48,843 nucleotides of DNA from Pseudomonadota bacterium (GCA_021845805.1 JAJZVD010000026.1:1-48843); one strand, 5' to 3'; shown: positions 18,094-26,245, counted from the stretch's first letter. Made by a program: numbers and translations. Notes: generated by a model not told the origin, from the letters alone.

Positions 18094-18456
18094 TCAGGCC
18101 GCGTCGCTCAGCACGCGGGCCAGGTCGAACAGACGGCGGCGCTGATGCTCGGGGATCGCGTAATACGACCGCACCAGTTCCAGCGCCTCCTTGTCGGCGA
18201 GAATGTCGCCTTCCACCGCCGGCTGGCTTTCCCGCGCGGCATCAAGCCCTTCGAAGAAGAAGCTGATCGGAACGCCCAGCACATCGGCAATGTCCCACAG
18301 GCGCGATGCGCTGACGCGGTTCATGCCGGTTTCGTACTTCTGAATCTGCTGAAATTTGATTCCAACCCGATCGGCAAGCTGCTGCTGCGTCATGCCGATC
18401 ATCCAGCGGCGATGACGGATGCGCTTGCCGACGTGGGCGTCTACCGGGTGCTTCAT
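18094..18456 (-). CDS. XRE-family transcriptional regulator
   Basis: A 120-residue regulator with an N-terminal Cro/CI-type helix-turn-helix at about residues 10-65 (GKRIRHRRWMIGMTQQQLAD, FQQIQKYETGMNRVS) and a short helical C-terminal region ending in HQRRRLFDLARVLSDAA. The sequence matches a regulator type widespread in Alphaproteobacteria, usually one strongly conserved copy or more per genome. GAGG lies upstream of the ATG. It is divergent from the quinone oxidoreductase; the 352-base region between holds three similar dyads that could be its own operator. Confidence 0.9.
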   Translation of the reverse strand: MKHPVDAHVGKRIRHRRWMIGMTQQQLADRVGIKFQQIQKYETGMNRVSASRLWDIADVLGVPISFFFEGLDAARESQPAVEGDILADKEALELVRSYYAIPEHQRRRLFDLARVLSDAA

Positions 18457-18532
18457 CTAAACCTCACAATATTGGCTAATCGCCAGAGCTACCTGATACC
18501 CATACAAGCAATTTCCGTGCCAAACCAGTCGC

Positions 18533-18552
18533 ACCTGTCCTTAGAGACAGGT
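18533..18552. promoter_or_regulatory. Operator-like dyad 1 (ACCTGTC-N6-GACAGGT)
   Basis: A perfect 7-bp inverted repeat with 6-base spacer CTTAGA, the strongest of the three TGTC-N6-GACA dyads in this intergenic region. It lies 76 bases upstream of the XRE regulator start codon. Confidence 0.6.
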
Positions 18553-18576
18553 ATTCTGTCAGGCAGAGCAAAGACT

Positions 18577-18604
18577 TGTCCTTTTAGACATGTCCCCGCA
18601 GACA
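18577..18604. promoter_or_regulatory. Operator-like dyads 2 and 3 (abutting TGTC-N6-GACA)
   Basis: Two directly adjoining 14-bp dyads: TGTC-CTTTTA-GACA (18577-18590) and TGTC-CCCGCA-GACA (18591-18604). The first begins 41 bases after the start of the TGTC core of dyad 1, about four helical turns. Confidence 0.55.
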
Positions 18605-18655
18605 AGCTCCCGGAGGGTGAGGTAGGGGAATCCGTACTCACCCTAATGGCGAGCG

Positions 18656-18709
18656 TTGCATTTCGCGCGACGGGCTTTGTCTACCTTTGCGCGCATTCGC
18701 AAAATGCAA
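18656..18709 (+). other. Long inverted repeat upstream of oxidoreductase
   Basis: Twelve-base arms (18656-18667 and 18698-18709), one mismatch, beginning TTGCATTT and ending AAATGCAA. If transcribed from a promoter further upstream it would form a hairpin in the leader of the oxidoreductase mRNA about 100 bases before the start codon. No U-tract follows. Confidence 0.4.
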
Positions 18710-18808
18710 AGACACCCCATGACAACCTGCGCGTTTTGCAATGAAGCGTGCCAAGGCTGGCGAAAATCACCCGCGGCTTCTATCTGGACTGAAGTAACGG
18801 AGGAAGAC

Positions 18809-19768
18809 ATGCGCGCCTATCAGCTCGACCGGATCGGGGACGCTGCCGCCCTGCGCGAGATTTCCCTGCCGGAACCGGGGCCTGGCGAGATCAGGGTCCG
18901 CATAGCCGCCTGTGGGCTGAATTTCGCCGATCTGCTGATGCTGAAAGGCGAGTATCAGGAACGCCCCGCCTTGCCGATGGTTCCGGGGCTGGAGGTCGCG
19001 GGGACGGTCGAGACCTTGGGGCCGGGCGTCACCGGCCCCGCGCCGGGCACCCGTGTCGCGGTCTTCGCGGGTCATGGCGGGCTGGCCGAGGCGGGGAACT
19101 TCCCCGCCGACCGCTGCGTGCCGATCCCGGCGGGGATGGACATGACCACAGCCGCCGCGTTCCAGATCGCCTATTCCACCAGCCATGTCGCGCTGGCGCA
19201 CCGGGCCCGGCTGCAACCGGGCGAAACGCTGGTGGTGCTTGGCGCGGCGGGGGGCGTCGGGCTGACGGCGGTGGAAATCGGCCACCTGATGGACGCGCGG
19301 GTGATCGCGGTGGCGAACGGGCCCGAGAAGCTTGCCGCCGCGCGGGCCGCCGGGGCCGACCACCTGATCGACGCGGGCGCCGACCTGAAGGCAGAGCTTC
19401 GTGCCCTCGGCGGCGCCGATGTCGTCTATGACCCGGTCGGCGGCCCGGCCTTCATGGCCGCCCTGCGCGCCACCCGGCCCGAAGGCCGCCTGCTCGCCAT
19501 CGGCTTTGCCTCGGGCGAGGTGCCGCAGATCCCCGCAAACCTGCTGCTGGTGAAGAACCTGACGGTGATCGGCCTCTACTGGGGTGGCTACCTGACGTTC
19601 CGCCCGGCCGTGCTGCATGACAGCCTGTCGACCCTGTTCGGCTGGCACGCCGAAGGACGGCTGTCGCCCCATGTCAGTCACATCCTGCCGCTTGATCGCG
19701 TGGCAGAGGCACTGGACCTGTTGCGCCGCCGGGCGTCCACCGGCAAGGTTGTGGTCACCATGGTCTGA
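18809..19768 (+). CDS. NADPH:quinone oxidoreductase (zinc-independent MDR)
   Basis: A 319-residue medium-chain dehydrogenase/reductase of the quinone oxidoreductase group. The N-terminal GroES-like domain has AACGLNFADLLMLKGEY, and the Rossmann domain has GAAGGVG (145-151). Zinc-ligand cysteines of alcohol dehydrogenases are absent, as expected. GGAGGAAG precedes the ATG. It is divergent from the XRE regulator, and may be controlled from the shared region; it ends about 60 bases before the PepSY gene. Physiological substrate is not predictable. Confidence 0.9.
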   Translation: MRAYQLDRIGDAAALREISLPEPGPGEIRVRIAACGLNFADLLMLKGEYQERPALPMVPGLEVAGTVETLGPGVTGPAPGTRVAVFAGHGGLAEAGNFPADRCVPIPAGMDMTTAAAFQIAYSTSHVALAHRARLQPGETLVVLGAAGGVGLTAVEIGHLMDARVIAVANGPEKLAAARAAGADHLIDAGADLKAELRALGGADVVYDPVGGPAFMAALRATRPEGRLLAIGFASGEVPQIPANLLLVKNLTVIGLYWGGYLTFRPAVLHDSLSTLFGWHAEGRLSPHVSHILPLDRVAEALDLLRRRASTGKVVVTMV

Positions 19769-19778
19769 AGCACTTGCG

Positions 19779-19806
19779 CGTCAGGCCCACGTCAGTCCGC
19801 CGTCAG
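19779..19806 (+). promoter_or_regulatory. Three CGTCAG direct repeats spaced 11 bp
   Basis: CGTCAG occurs at 19779, 19790 and 19801, exactly 11 bases apart and in the same orientation. Direct repeats with about one-turn (10-11 bp) phasing are the usual binding pattern of OmpR/PhoB-family regulators. The array ends 25 bases before the PepSY start codon and directly precedes the operon encoding such a regulator, so autoregulation is the simplest inference. Confidence 0.6.
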
Positions 19807-19831
19807 CCGAAAGGTGCGAAACCTGCCCCCC

Positions 19832-20140
19832 ATGCGTCGCTCCCTTCCCCTGATCCTTCTCTGCCTCTCGCTGGCGACCGCCCAGGCCGCGCGCGCCGAC
19901 AGCGATGACCAGAACAGGGCGAGCGAGGCGCTGGAGCGGCATGAAATCCTGCCGCTGGCAGGCATTCTGGCCAAGGTGAAACGGACCTACGGCGATAACG
20001 TGGTAAACATCGAATACGAGGAACGCGGCACCCGCCGCATCTATGACTTCGAGATCGTGGGGCAGTCTGGCCAGGTGATCGAGATTCATGTCGACGCGGC
20101 CACCGGCAAGATCATTCAGGGCGACGAGGATCAGGACTGA
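19832..20140 (+). CDS. PepSY-domain periplasmic protein
   Basis: A 102-residue exported protein: signal peptide MRRSLPLILLCLSLATAQAARA, then a single PepSY domain (about residues 35-95) ending with EIHVDAATGKIIQGDED. Small PepSY proteins often accompany two-component systems and may modulate the sensor from the periplasm; that role is inferred. The ATG gives a clean signal peptide; no good ribosome binding site is visible and a GTG six codons upstream is possible. Its stop shares one base with the response regulator start. Confidence 0.82.
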   Translation: MRRSLPLILLCLSLATAQAARADSDDQNRASEALERHEILPLAGILAKVKRTYGDNVVNIEYEERGTRRIYDFEIVGQSGQVIEIHVDAATGKIIQGDEDQD

Positions 20141-20805
20141 TGCGTGTGCTGGCGGTAGAGGACGATCCGCGCATCGCGGCGGATCTGGCGGCGGCGCTGA
20201 AGAAGGCGGGGTTTCTGGTGGAAACCTGCCGCGATGGCGAAGAGGCGTGGTTTCGTGGCGACACGGAATCCTATGACCTGATCGTGCTGGATCTGGGCCT
20301 GCCCAAGCTTGACGGGCTGACGGTGCTGAAACGCTGGCGGGCGGGCGGCTGCGAAACCCCGGTGCTGGTGCTGACCGCGCGGGGCGCCTGGACCGAACGG
20401 GTCGAAGGGATCGACGCGGGGGCCGACGACTATCTGCCGAAGCCATTCCGGATGGAAGAACTGGTGGCCCGCGCCCGCGCGCTGATCCGCCGCTCGGTCG
20501 GGCGGGGGGCGCCGTTGCAGGCGCACGGGCGGCTGGCGCTTGACCCCGCACGGATGGAAATCGCGGTCGATGGCGCGCCGGTCACCGTCTCTGCACTGGA
20601 ATACCGCCTGCTCAGCTACCTGATGCTGCACCGCGACCGGGTTCTGCCGCCGGGCGAGATCCTCGAACATCTCTATGGCGACGAGGATTCGCGCGAGGCC
20701 AACGCGCTCGAGGCGCTGGTGGCGCGTCTGCGGCGCAAGCTTGGCCCCGGCATCATCGGCACCCGGCGCGGCTTCGGCTATTTCCTTGAAGGCGGGGCGG
20801 GGTGA
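20140..20805 (+). CDS. OmpR-family response regulator (QseB/PmrA-like)
   Basis: A 221-residue two-component regulator. The receiver domain has the acidic pair Asp8/Asp9, phosphoacceptor Asp51 (VLDLGLP), Thr79 and Lys101 (PKPF). The C-terminal winged helix (about 125-218) contains TVSALEYRLLSYLM, the recognition helix region EANALEALVARLRRKLG and RRGFGYFLE. Starts on the A of the preceding TGA and overlaps the kinase by 4 bp, so the three genes are translationally coupled. Predicted to bind the 11-bp-phased CGTCAG repeats upstream of the operon. Confidence 0.93.
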   Translation: MRVLAVEDDPRIAADLAAALKKAGFLVETCRDGEEAWFRGDTESYDLIVLDLGLPKLDGLTVLKRWRAGGCETPVLVLTARGAWTERVEGIDAGADDYLPKPFRMEELVARARALIRRSVGRGAPLQAHGRLALDPARMEIAVDGAPVTVSALEYRLLSYLMLHRDRVLPPGEILEHLYGDEDSREANALEALVARLRRKLGPGIIGTRRGFGYFLEGGAG

Positions 20806-22175
20806 GACGCTGGTCGCTCCACTTCCGCCTGTTCGCGGCAGGGGCGGCCTCGGTCATCGCGGCACTGGCGCTGGCGGCGCTGGGGCTTTCGTTTCTGTTC
20901 AACGCCCATATCGAGCGCGCCGCGGCGGCCGATCTGCAGGTGCAGCTTGACCAGGTGCTGGCCGGGCTCGACCTCGACCCCGGCGGGGCGCTGATCGTGG
21001 CGACCCCACCCGGCGATCCGCGGTTCAAGCGGCCGCTTGGCGGGCTTTACTGGCAAGTGAACGCCGGCGCGACGGTCATCCGCTCGCGCAGCCTGTGGGA
21101 TTACACCCTGCCGCTTCCCGCGAGCGGCCCGGTGGATGGCATCGTGCGGCGGATGGACCTGCCCGGCCCCGCGGGCGGGCGCCTTCTGGCGCTGGAGCGT
21201 CAGGTGCGTTTGCCGCCGCGGCTGGGCGGGCAGACCGTGGCGCTGGCCGTGGCGCTGGATCGGGGCGACCTGACGGCCGAGGGGCAGTCCTTCGTGCGCG
21301 ACATGACGCCCTATCTGGCATTGCTGGCGGGGTTCCTGATCGTGGCGGGCTGGCTGCAGGTGGCCGTGGGTCTGCGGCCGCTGGCCACGGTGGGGGCCCG
21401 GGTGGCCGCGATCCGGTCGGGTGAAACCGCCCGGCTTGGCGCGGATTTCCCTGCCGAGGTGCTGCCGCTGGCAGGCGAGGTCGATGCCCTGATCGCCATG
21501 CGCGAGGCCGACGTGGAGCGCGCCCGCGCCCGGGCGGCGGACCTGGCGCACGGGCTGAAAACCCCGTTGCAGGCGCTTTACGGCGAATCCGGGCGACTGC
21601 GCGAGGCTGGCGAAGAGGCCGCGGCCGAAGCCATCGCCCAGATCGCCGACGTGATGCACCGCCACGTCGACCGCGAACTGACCCGCGCCCGCATCGCGGC
21701 CCGCGCGCCCAGCGCGCAGGCCGATCTGTCGACGGTCAGCGGGCGCATCCTGTCGGTCATCCGCCGCACGCCCGACGGGGCACGGATCGACTGGAACCAG
21801 ACGGTACCGGACGGGCTGGCCGCCCGGCTTGACGCCGCGGATCTGACCGAGGCGCTGGGGGCGCTGGTGGAAAACGCCGCCCGCCACGCCCGCAGCCGGG
21901 TGACGTTGAGCGGCCACCGCGGGCCGGACGGGGTGACGCTGACAATCTCGGACGACGGCCCCGGGATTCCCGAAGATCTGCTGGATCATCTGATGGCCCG
22001 CGGCGCGCGGCTGGATACCGAGGGGCCGGGCACCGGGCTGGGCCTGTCGATTGCCGCGGAGATCGCGACGGCGGCAGGCGGCACGCTGGTCTTGCGCAAC
22101 CGCGCGGCGGGCGGGCTCGATGCCGTGCTGACACTGCCCGAGGCCCCGCCCCACCGCAGCGCGGCGTCAGCGTAA
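20802..22175 (+). CDS. Sensor histidine kinase
   Basis: A 457-residue membrane sensor kinase. Membrane helices at about 8-34 and 170-192 flank a 135-residue periplasmic domain. A short HAMP-like linker follows, then the phosphoacceptor helix with His250 (LAHGLKTPLQ), the N box (LVENAARHA), the G1 box (DDGPGIPE) and G2 (GTGLGLSIA). The GTG start overlaps the regulator gene. Partner of the adjacent OmpR-type regulator. The signal is unknown; QseC/PhoQ-like sensors paired with PepSY proteins often respond to envelope conditions or cations. Confidence 0.92.
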   Translation: MRRWSLHFRLFAAGAASVIAALALAALGLSFLFNAHIERAAAADLQVQLDQVLAGLDLDPGGALIVATPPGDPRFKRPLGGLYWQVNAGATVIRSRSLWDYTLPLPASGPVDGIVRRMDLPGPAGGRLLALERQVRLPPRLGGQTVALAVALDRGDLTAEGQSFVRDMTPYLALLAGFLIVAGWLQVAVGLRPLATVGARVAAIRSGETARLGADFPAEVLPLAGEVDALIAMREADVERARARAADLAHGLKTPLQALYGESGRLREAGEEAAAEAIAQIADVMHRHVDRELTRARIAARAPSAQADLSTVSGRILSVIRRTPDGARIDWNQTVPDGLAARLDAADLTEALGALVENAARHARSRVTLSGHRGPDGVTLTISDDGPGIPEDLLDHLMARGARLDTEGPGTGLGLSIAAEIATAAGGTLVLRNRAAGGLDAVLTLPEAPPHRSAASA

Positions 22176-22191
22176 CGTCAGTCGGCGTCGT
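22165..22191 (+). promoter_or_regulatory. Second CGTCAG repeat pair at the kinase stop codon
   Basis: CGTCAG at 22165 and 22176 (11 bases apart), with a third partial copy CGTCGT at 22186 (10 bases on). The array spans the end of the kinase gene. No plus-strand gene follows before the converging P-type ATPase. Confidence 0.4.
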
Positions 22192-22246
22192 GCAAATCAG
22201 CGGTCATGGGGTCTGACCTCATGCCTCGGGAACCAACCCCCGGGGT

Positions 22247-22284
22247 GGCCCGCCGGTACATCCCAGGCCTATCTCCGGCGGGCC
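22247..22284 (-). terminator. Stem-loop at end of P-type ATPase gene
   Basis: A perfect 10-bp GC-rich inverted repeat (22247-22256 with 22275-22284) enclosing an 18-base loop that contains the ATPase stop codon. No U-tract follows, so it may work as a barrier to convergent transcription or an mRNA end stabiliser. Confidence 0.45.
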
Positions 22285-24116
22285 ATCCCCCGGCCCGGTC
22301 CAAGCGCACGCAGCGCGTTCAGGATCGCGGCCACGTCGATGACCTCTTGCAGCAGCGCACCCTGAACCGGCGTCAGCGCGCCCAGCGCCGCCGCCAGCAT
22401 CCCCGCCACCGACAGGCCGATGCCCAGTGAAACGCTCTGCCAGGCGATGGCGCGCGCCCGGCGGGCGATCTGCAACGCGGGCAGGATCGGGTCCAGCCGG
22501 TCCACCAGCAGCACGACATCGGCCGCCTCGGCGCTGGCCGCGGCACCCCGCGCGCCCATTGCCACGCCCAGGTCGGCTGCGGCGAGCGCGGGCGCATCGT
22601 TCACCCCGTCGCCCACCATCATCACCGGGCCAAGGGCGCGTTCGGCCGCCACCACGGCGATCTTGCGTTCCGGCGTCAGCCCGGCGTGCACCGCGTCGAA
22701 GCCAAGCCCCGCCACCACCGCGGCGGCAACGTCGGCGCGGTCGCCGGTGGCCAGCACCAGCCGCGAGATCCCCGCCGCCCGCAGGCCCGCGATCAGCGCC
22801 GCGATCCCGTCGCGAAGCTGGTCGGCCAGGATCAGTTCACCCGCCCAGATCCCGTCAAGCGCCACCGCCACGGTCAACTGCCCCGGCCCGCCCAGTGCCT
22901 GCGGCGGCTCGGTCAGGCCGCAGTGCGTCGTCACGAAATGGCGCCCGCCGACCGCGACGGCACGCCCCGCGACCCGCCCCGTCAGCCCCTCGCCGGGAAC
23001 CTCGACGACCGCCTCGGGCGGGGTCAGCGTCAGCCCCCGCGCCCGTGCCGCCGCCACCAGCGCGCCCGCCACGCTGTGATGCGAGGCCTGATCGAGCGAG
23101 GCCGCCAGCCGCAACAGCTCATCCGCCCCCATCCCGTCGGCCACCCGCGTTTCCAGCAACCCCGGCCGCCCGTCGGTCAGGGTGCCGGTCTTGTCGACCA
23201 CCAGCCCCCGCACCGCCGCAAGCGCCTCGAGTGCCCGGCCGCCCTTGATGAGGATCCCCTGCGCCGCGGCCTGGCTGAGCCCCGCCACCAGCGCCACCGG
23301 GACTGCAAGGATCAGCGGGCACGGGGTGGCCACCACCAGCACCGCAACCGCACGGATCGGATCGCCCGACGCAGCCCAGGCCCCGCCCGCCAGCACCAGC
23401 GTGACCGCCAGAAACCCCAGCGCCGCGCGATCGGCCATCCGGGTCATCGGCGCGCGGGCGGCCTGCGCCTGCCGCACCAGCCGCACGATCCCGGCGAATG
23501 TGCTTTCGGCGGCAGGATAGGTCGCCTCGAGATCGAACGGATCGCCCGCGTTGGATGCCCCGCTCATCACGGCATCGCCCAGCGCCAGCCGTTGTGGCAG
23601 CGACTCGCCTGTCAGCGCCGACAGATCCAGAACCGCGATGCCCGCCGCGACCCGGCCATCGACAGGCACCACATCGCCGCGCCGGATCACCAGCAGGTCG
23701 CCGGGGACGATCGCGTCAAGCGGCACCTCCTCCAGCCGATGGTCGCGCCGACGCAATGCCTGCCGCGGCACCCGCGACAAAAGCGCCGTCATCTCGGATT
23801 TCGCGCGACGTTCGGCAAAGGCCTCCAGCCCCTGCCCCCCGGCGTACATCACCGCGACCACCGCCGCCGCCAGCGGCTCGCCGACCGCCAGCGCAGCCGA
23901 CATCGACATCGCCGCGATCAGGTCAAGCCCGATTTCGCCCGCGAAAAGCGCGCGCACGATCTCGACCAGAAGTGCAGCCAGAACGGGCAGTGTGGCACCC
24001 ACCCAGGCAACGTCGGCCAGCCCGCCCTGCCCCGCCGCCCGCAGGGCAAGACCTGCCACAAGACAGACCGAGGCCCATCCGATCAGGCCGGGGCGCAGCA
24101 ATTGGGCGAATGTCAT
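22269..24116 (-). CDS. Heavy-metal P1B-type ATPase with TPC motif
   Basis: A 615-residue metal-translocating P-type ATPase of the inner membrane. It has TGES (169-172), membrane metal-site motif TPCP (264-267) in place of CPC or SPC, the phosphorylation site DKTGT (Asp308), and the C-terminal GDGVNDAPAL hinge. There is no N-terminal HMA or histidine-rich metal-binding domain and no C-terminal hemerythrin. TPC-type pumps have been linked to Ni, Co or Fe export in some rhizobia; the metal here is not predictable. ATG chosen because GGAGGG is seven bases upstream. It starts 69 bases after the ABC permease stop on the same strand. Confidence 0.9.
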   Translation of the reverse strand: MTFAQLLRPGLIGWASVCLVAGLALRAAGQGGLADVAWVGATLPVLAALLVEIVRALFAGEIGLDLIAAMSMSAALAVGEPLAAAVVAVMYAGGQGLEAFAERRAKSEMTALLSRVPRQALRRRDHRLEEVPLDAIVPGDLLVIRRGDVVPVDGRVAAGIAVLDLSALTGESLPQRLALGDAVMSGASNAGDPFDLEATYPAAESTFAGIVRLVRQAQAARAPMTRMADRAALGFLAVTLVLAGGAWAASGDPIRAVAVLVVATPCPLILAVPVALVAGLSQAAAQGILIKGGRALEALAAVRGLVVDKTGTLTDGRPGLLETRVADGMGADELLRLAASLDQASHHSVAGALVAAARARGLTLTPPEAVVEVPGEGLTGRVAGRAVAVGGRHFVTTHCGLTEPPQALGGPGQLTVAVALDGIWAGELILADQLRDGIAALIAGLRAAGISRLVLATGDRADVAAAVVAGLGFDAVHAGLTPERKIAVVAAERALGPVMMVGDGVNDAPALAAADLGVAMGARGAAASAEAADVVLLVDRLDPILPALQIARRARAIAWQSVSLGIGLSVAGMLAAALGALTPVQGALLQEVIDVAAILNALRALGPGRGMARRR

Positions 24117-24185
24117 GACGGACCCTCCGGCGGACAGGATACCGGCTGCCGCGCCCGCAGCCTTGAGATGTGTCAAGCGGGCCCG

Positions 24186-25322
24186 TCAATCCAGCGTGCG
24201 GCGGAACCGGCTGAGCGCCAGCAGCGCGAAGACCACGACAAAGGCCGCCAGCGCCGCCAGCGTGCTTTGCACATCCGCCAGCCCCGCCCCCTTCAGCATG
24301 ACCGCCCGCACCAGCCGCAGGAAATGCGTCAGCGGCAGCGCCTCGCCCAGCACCTGCGCCCAGCCGGGCATCCCGCGATAGGGGAACATGAACCCCGACA
24401 GCAGCATCGACGGCAGGAAGAAGAAGAACGCCAGTTGCATCGCCTGCATCTGGGTGCGCGCCAGCGTCGAAATGGTGTAGCCCAGCAGCACCAGGGCCAG
24501 CACGAAGACCAGCACCCCCGACATCAGCAGCACGAGCGAGCCCACGAAGGGCACGGCAAACAGCACCTTCGCCGCGACCAGGATCACCGTCATCTGCACC
24601 GCGCCCACCGCCAGGAACGGCAGCACCTTGCCCAGCATGATCTCCAGCGGAGAGGCCGGCAGCGCCAGCAGGTTTTCCATCGTGCCGCGCTCGGTTTCCC
24701 GCGTCAGCGCCATCGAGGTCATCATCACCATGGTCATCTGCAGGATGACGCCCAGCAGGCCGGGTACGATGTTGTACTGGGTGATGCCCTCGGGGTTGTA
24801 GCGGGCGTGGACGATCACCTGCAACTGGCTGGTGGCGGCCAGGGCGGCCTGCGCCTCGGTGCCCTGTTCGTGCAACAGGGCCTGTGCCGCCACCGTGCCC
24901 AGGGTGGATATGGCCCCCGACGAGGCCGAAGGGTCGGTGGCATCCGCCTCGATCAGAAGCGTCGGCGCGTCGCCCCGGTCCACCCGCCGGTCGAAATCCG
25001 AGGGGATGGTGACCACGAAGGACACATCGCCCCGCGCCAGAAGCGCCTCGCCCTCGGCCGCGGACACGCCCACATGGGTGAAGTGATAGTAGCCGGTGGT
25101 TTCCAGCGCCGTGACGATGGCGCGCGAATAGCGGTCCTGCGTGGGGGCGACGAGGGCGGCGGGCAGGTGCTTGGGGTCGGTGTTGATCGCATAGCCGAAC
25201 AGCACCAGAAGCATCAGCGGCACGATCAGCATCATCGCGAAGGTCACCCTGTCGCGCCGCATCTGGATGAATTCCTTGACCAGCATGGCCCGCAGGCGGC
25301 GGAGGGACAGGACCGTGTTCAT
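24186..25322 (-). CDS. ABC-2 type exporter permease
   Basis: A 378-residue ABC-2 permease resembling YbhS/YbhR. One N-terminal membrane segment (about 28-48) is followed by a large periplasmic domain (50-180), then five membrane segments with the conserved ETERGTMENLLALPASPLEI loop. Its ATG overlaps the ATPase stop by 4 bp, though the reading frame is open much further upstream within the ATPase gene. Single permease, whereas E. coli ybhFSR has two; it would need to act as a homodimer. Last gene of the TetR-HlyD-ATPase-permease set. Confidence 0.9.
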   Translation of the reverse strand: MNTVLSLRRLRAMLVKEFIQMRRDRVTFAMMLIVPLMLLVLFGYAINTDPKHLPAALVAPTQDRYSRAIVTALETTGYYHFTHVGVSAAEGEALLARGDVSFVVTIPSDFDRRVDRGDAPTLLIEADATDPSASSGAISTLGTVAAQALLHEQGTEAQAALAATSQLQVIVHARYNPEGITQYNIVPGLLGVILQMTMVMMTSMALTRETERGTMENLLALPASPLEIMLGKVLPFLAVGAVQMTVILVAAKVLFAVPFVGSLVLLMSGVLVFVLALVLLGYTISTLARTQMQAMQLAFFFFLPSMLLSGFMFPYRGMPGWAQVLGEALPLTHFLRLVRAVMLKGAGLADVQSTLAALAAFVVVFALLALSRFRRTLD

Positions 25323-26245
25323 GCCATGTTGTCCCGCGCGCCGCCCATCAACTGGATGAACGCATCCTCCAGACTCGTCTGGGCCGGGCGCACCCGGTAG
25401 CCCTGTGCCAGCGCCCTGACCGAGGCTTCGAGCGCCACGCCATCCTTGCCCACCACATGCAGCGTCAGGCCGAAGGGGGCCACCTGATCCACCCCGGGCG
25501 CCGCGCGCAACCGCTCGGCCAGCGCGGCCATCCCGGCGCCATCGTCGCCTTCCACCACGAAGGTCGTCAGCCCAGCCCCCGCCACCACCTCGGCCACGGT
25601 GCCCGCGGCGATCAGCCGTCCGTAGCTGATGTAGTTGATCCGGTGGCAGCGTTCGGCCTCGTCCATGTAATGGGTCGAGACCAGCACGGTGATCCCCTCC
25701 GCCGCCAGCCGGTGGATCTCGTCCCAGAACTCGCGCCGGGCCTTGGGGTCCACCCCGGCGGTCGGCTCGTCCAACAGCAAAAGCCTTGGCCGGTGCATCG
25801 TGCAGGCGGCCAGCGCCAGCCGCTGTTTCCAGCCACCCGACAGCCGACCCGCCAACTGGTTGCGCCGCGATGTCAGGCCCAGTTGGGCCAGCGTCTCGTC
25901 CACCACCTTGCGGCGCGGGGTCGGGCCGTATAGCCCGGCCACGAACGACAGGTTCTCGGCGATCGAGAGGTCTTCGTAAAAGCTGAACCGCTGCGTCATG
26001 TAGCCGACCTCGCGCTTGATGCGCTGGCCGTCGCGCAGCAGGTCGTAGCCCAGCACGGTGCCCCGCCCCGCATCGGGGCGCAGCAGGCCGCACATCACCC
26101 GGATCGTGGTGGTCTTGCCCGAACCGTTGGGGCCAAGAAACCCCGCGATCTCGCCGGTACGGACGGTCATCGACACGTTGTCGACCACGGTCTTGTCGCC
26201 ATAGCGCTTCACCAGCCCCGTCACGTCGATGGCGGGCGCGGTCAT
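25319..26245 (-). CDS. ABC exporter ATP-binding protein
   Basis: A 308-residue ATPase with Walker A GPNGSGKTT (38-46), signature LSGGWKQRLAL and Walker B LLLLDEPTAGVDP, followed by the switch STHYMDEAERC. The C-terminal 90 residues form the regulatory extension seen in CcmA/YbhF-type ATPases. It is a single nucleotide-binding domain, unlike tandem YbhF. Overlaps both the HlyD gene and the permease gene by 4 bp, so subunits are made together. Confidence 0.92.
   Translation of the reverse strand: MTAPAIDVTGLVKRYGDKTVVDNVSMTVRTGEIAGFLGPNGSGKTTTIRVMCGLLRPDAGRGTVLGYDLLRDGQRIKREVGYMTQRFSFYEDLSIAENLSFVAGLYGPTPRRKVVDETLAQLGLTSRRNQLAGRLSGGWKQRLALAACTMHRPRLLLLDEPTAGVDPKARREFWDEIHRLAAEGITVLVSTHYMDEAERCHRINYISYGRLIAAGTVAEVVAGAGLTTFVVEGDDGAGMAALAERLRAAPGVDQVAPFGLTLHVVGKDGVALEASVRALAQGYRVRPAQTSLEDAFIQLMGGARDNMA

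Larger units (their letters stand above)
18457..18808. promoter_or_regulatory. Divergent control region between XRE regulator and oxidoreductase
   Basis: No gene is supported in these 352 bases. They hold three TGTC-N6-GACA dyads (18533-18604), an inverted repeat GGGTGAG...CTCACCC (18615-18643) and a longer inverted repeat TTGCATTT...AAATGCAA (18656-18709). Part of the region is clearly AT-richer than its neighbours. Confidence 0.6.

Noticed and set aside
22686-25400. A 904-codon plus-strand open frame opposite the P-type ATPase and ABC permease
   Set aside because: Its translation is low-complexity Arg/His/Gln/Pro text, as expected opposite GC-rich coding DNA; the minus-strand frames carry clear family motifs.
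25323-26093. Long N-terminal extension of the ABC permease frame
   Set aside because: It overlaps the ATPase gene out of frame and is low-complexity; the ATGA overlap at 25319-25322 gives a normal ABC-2 permease.
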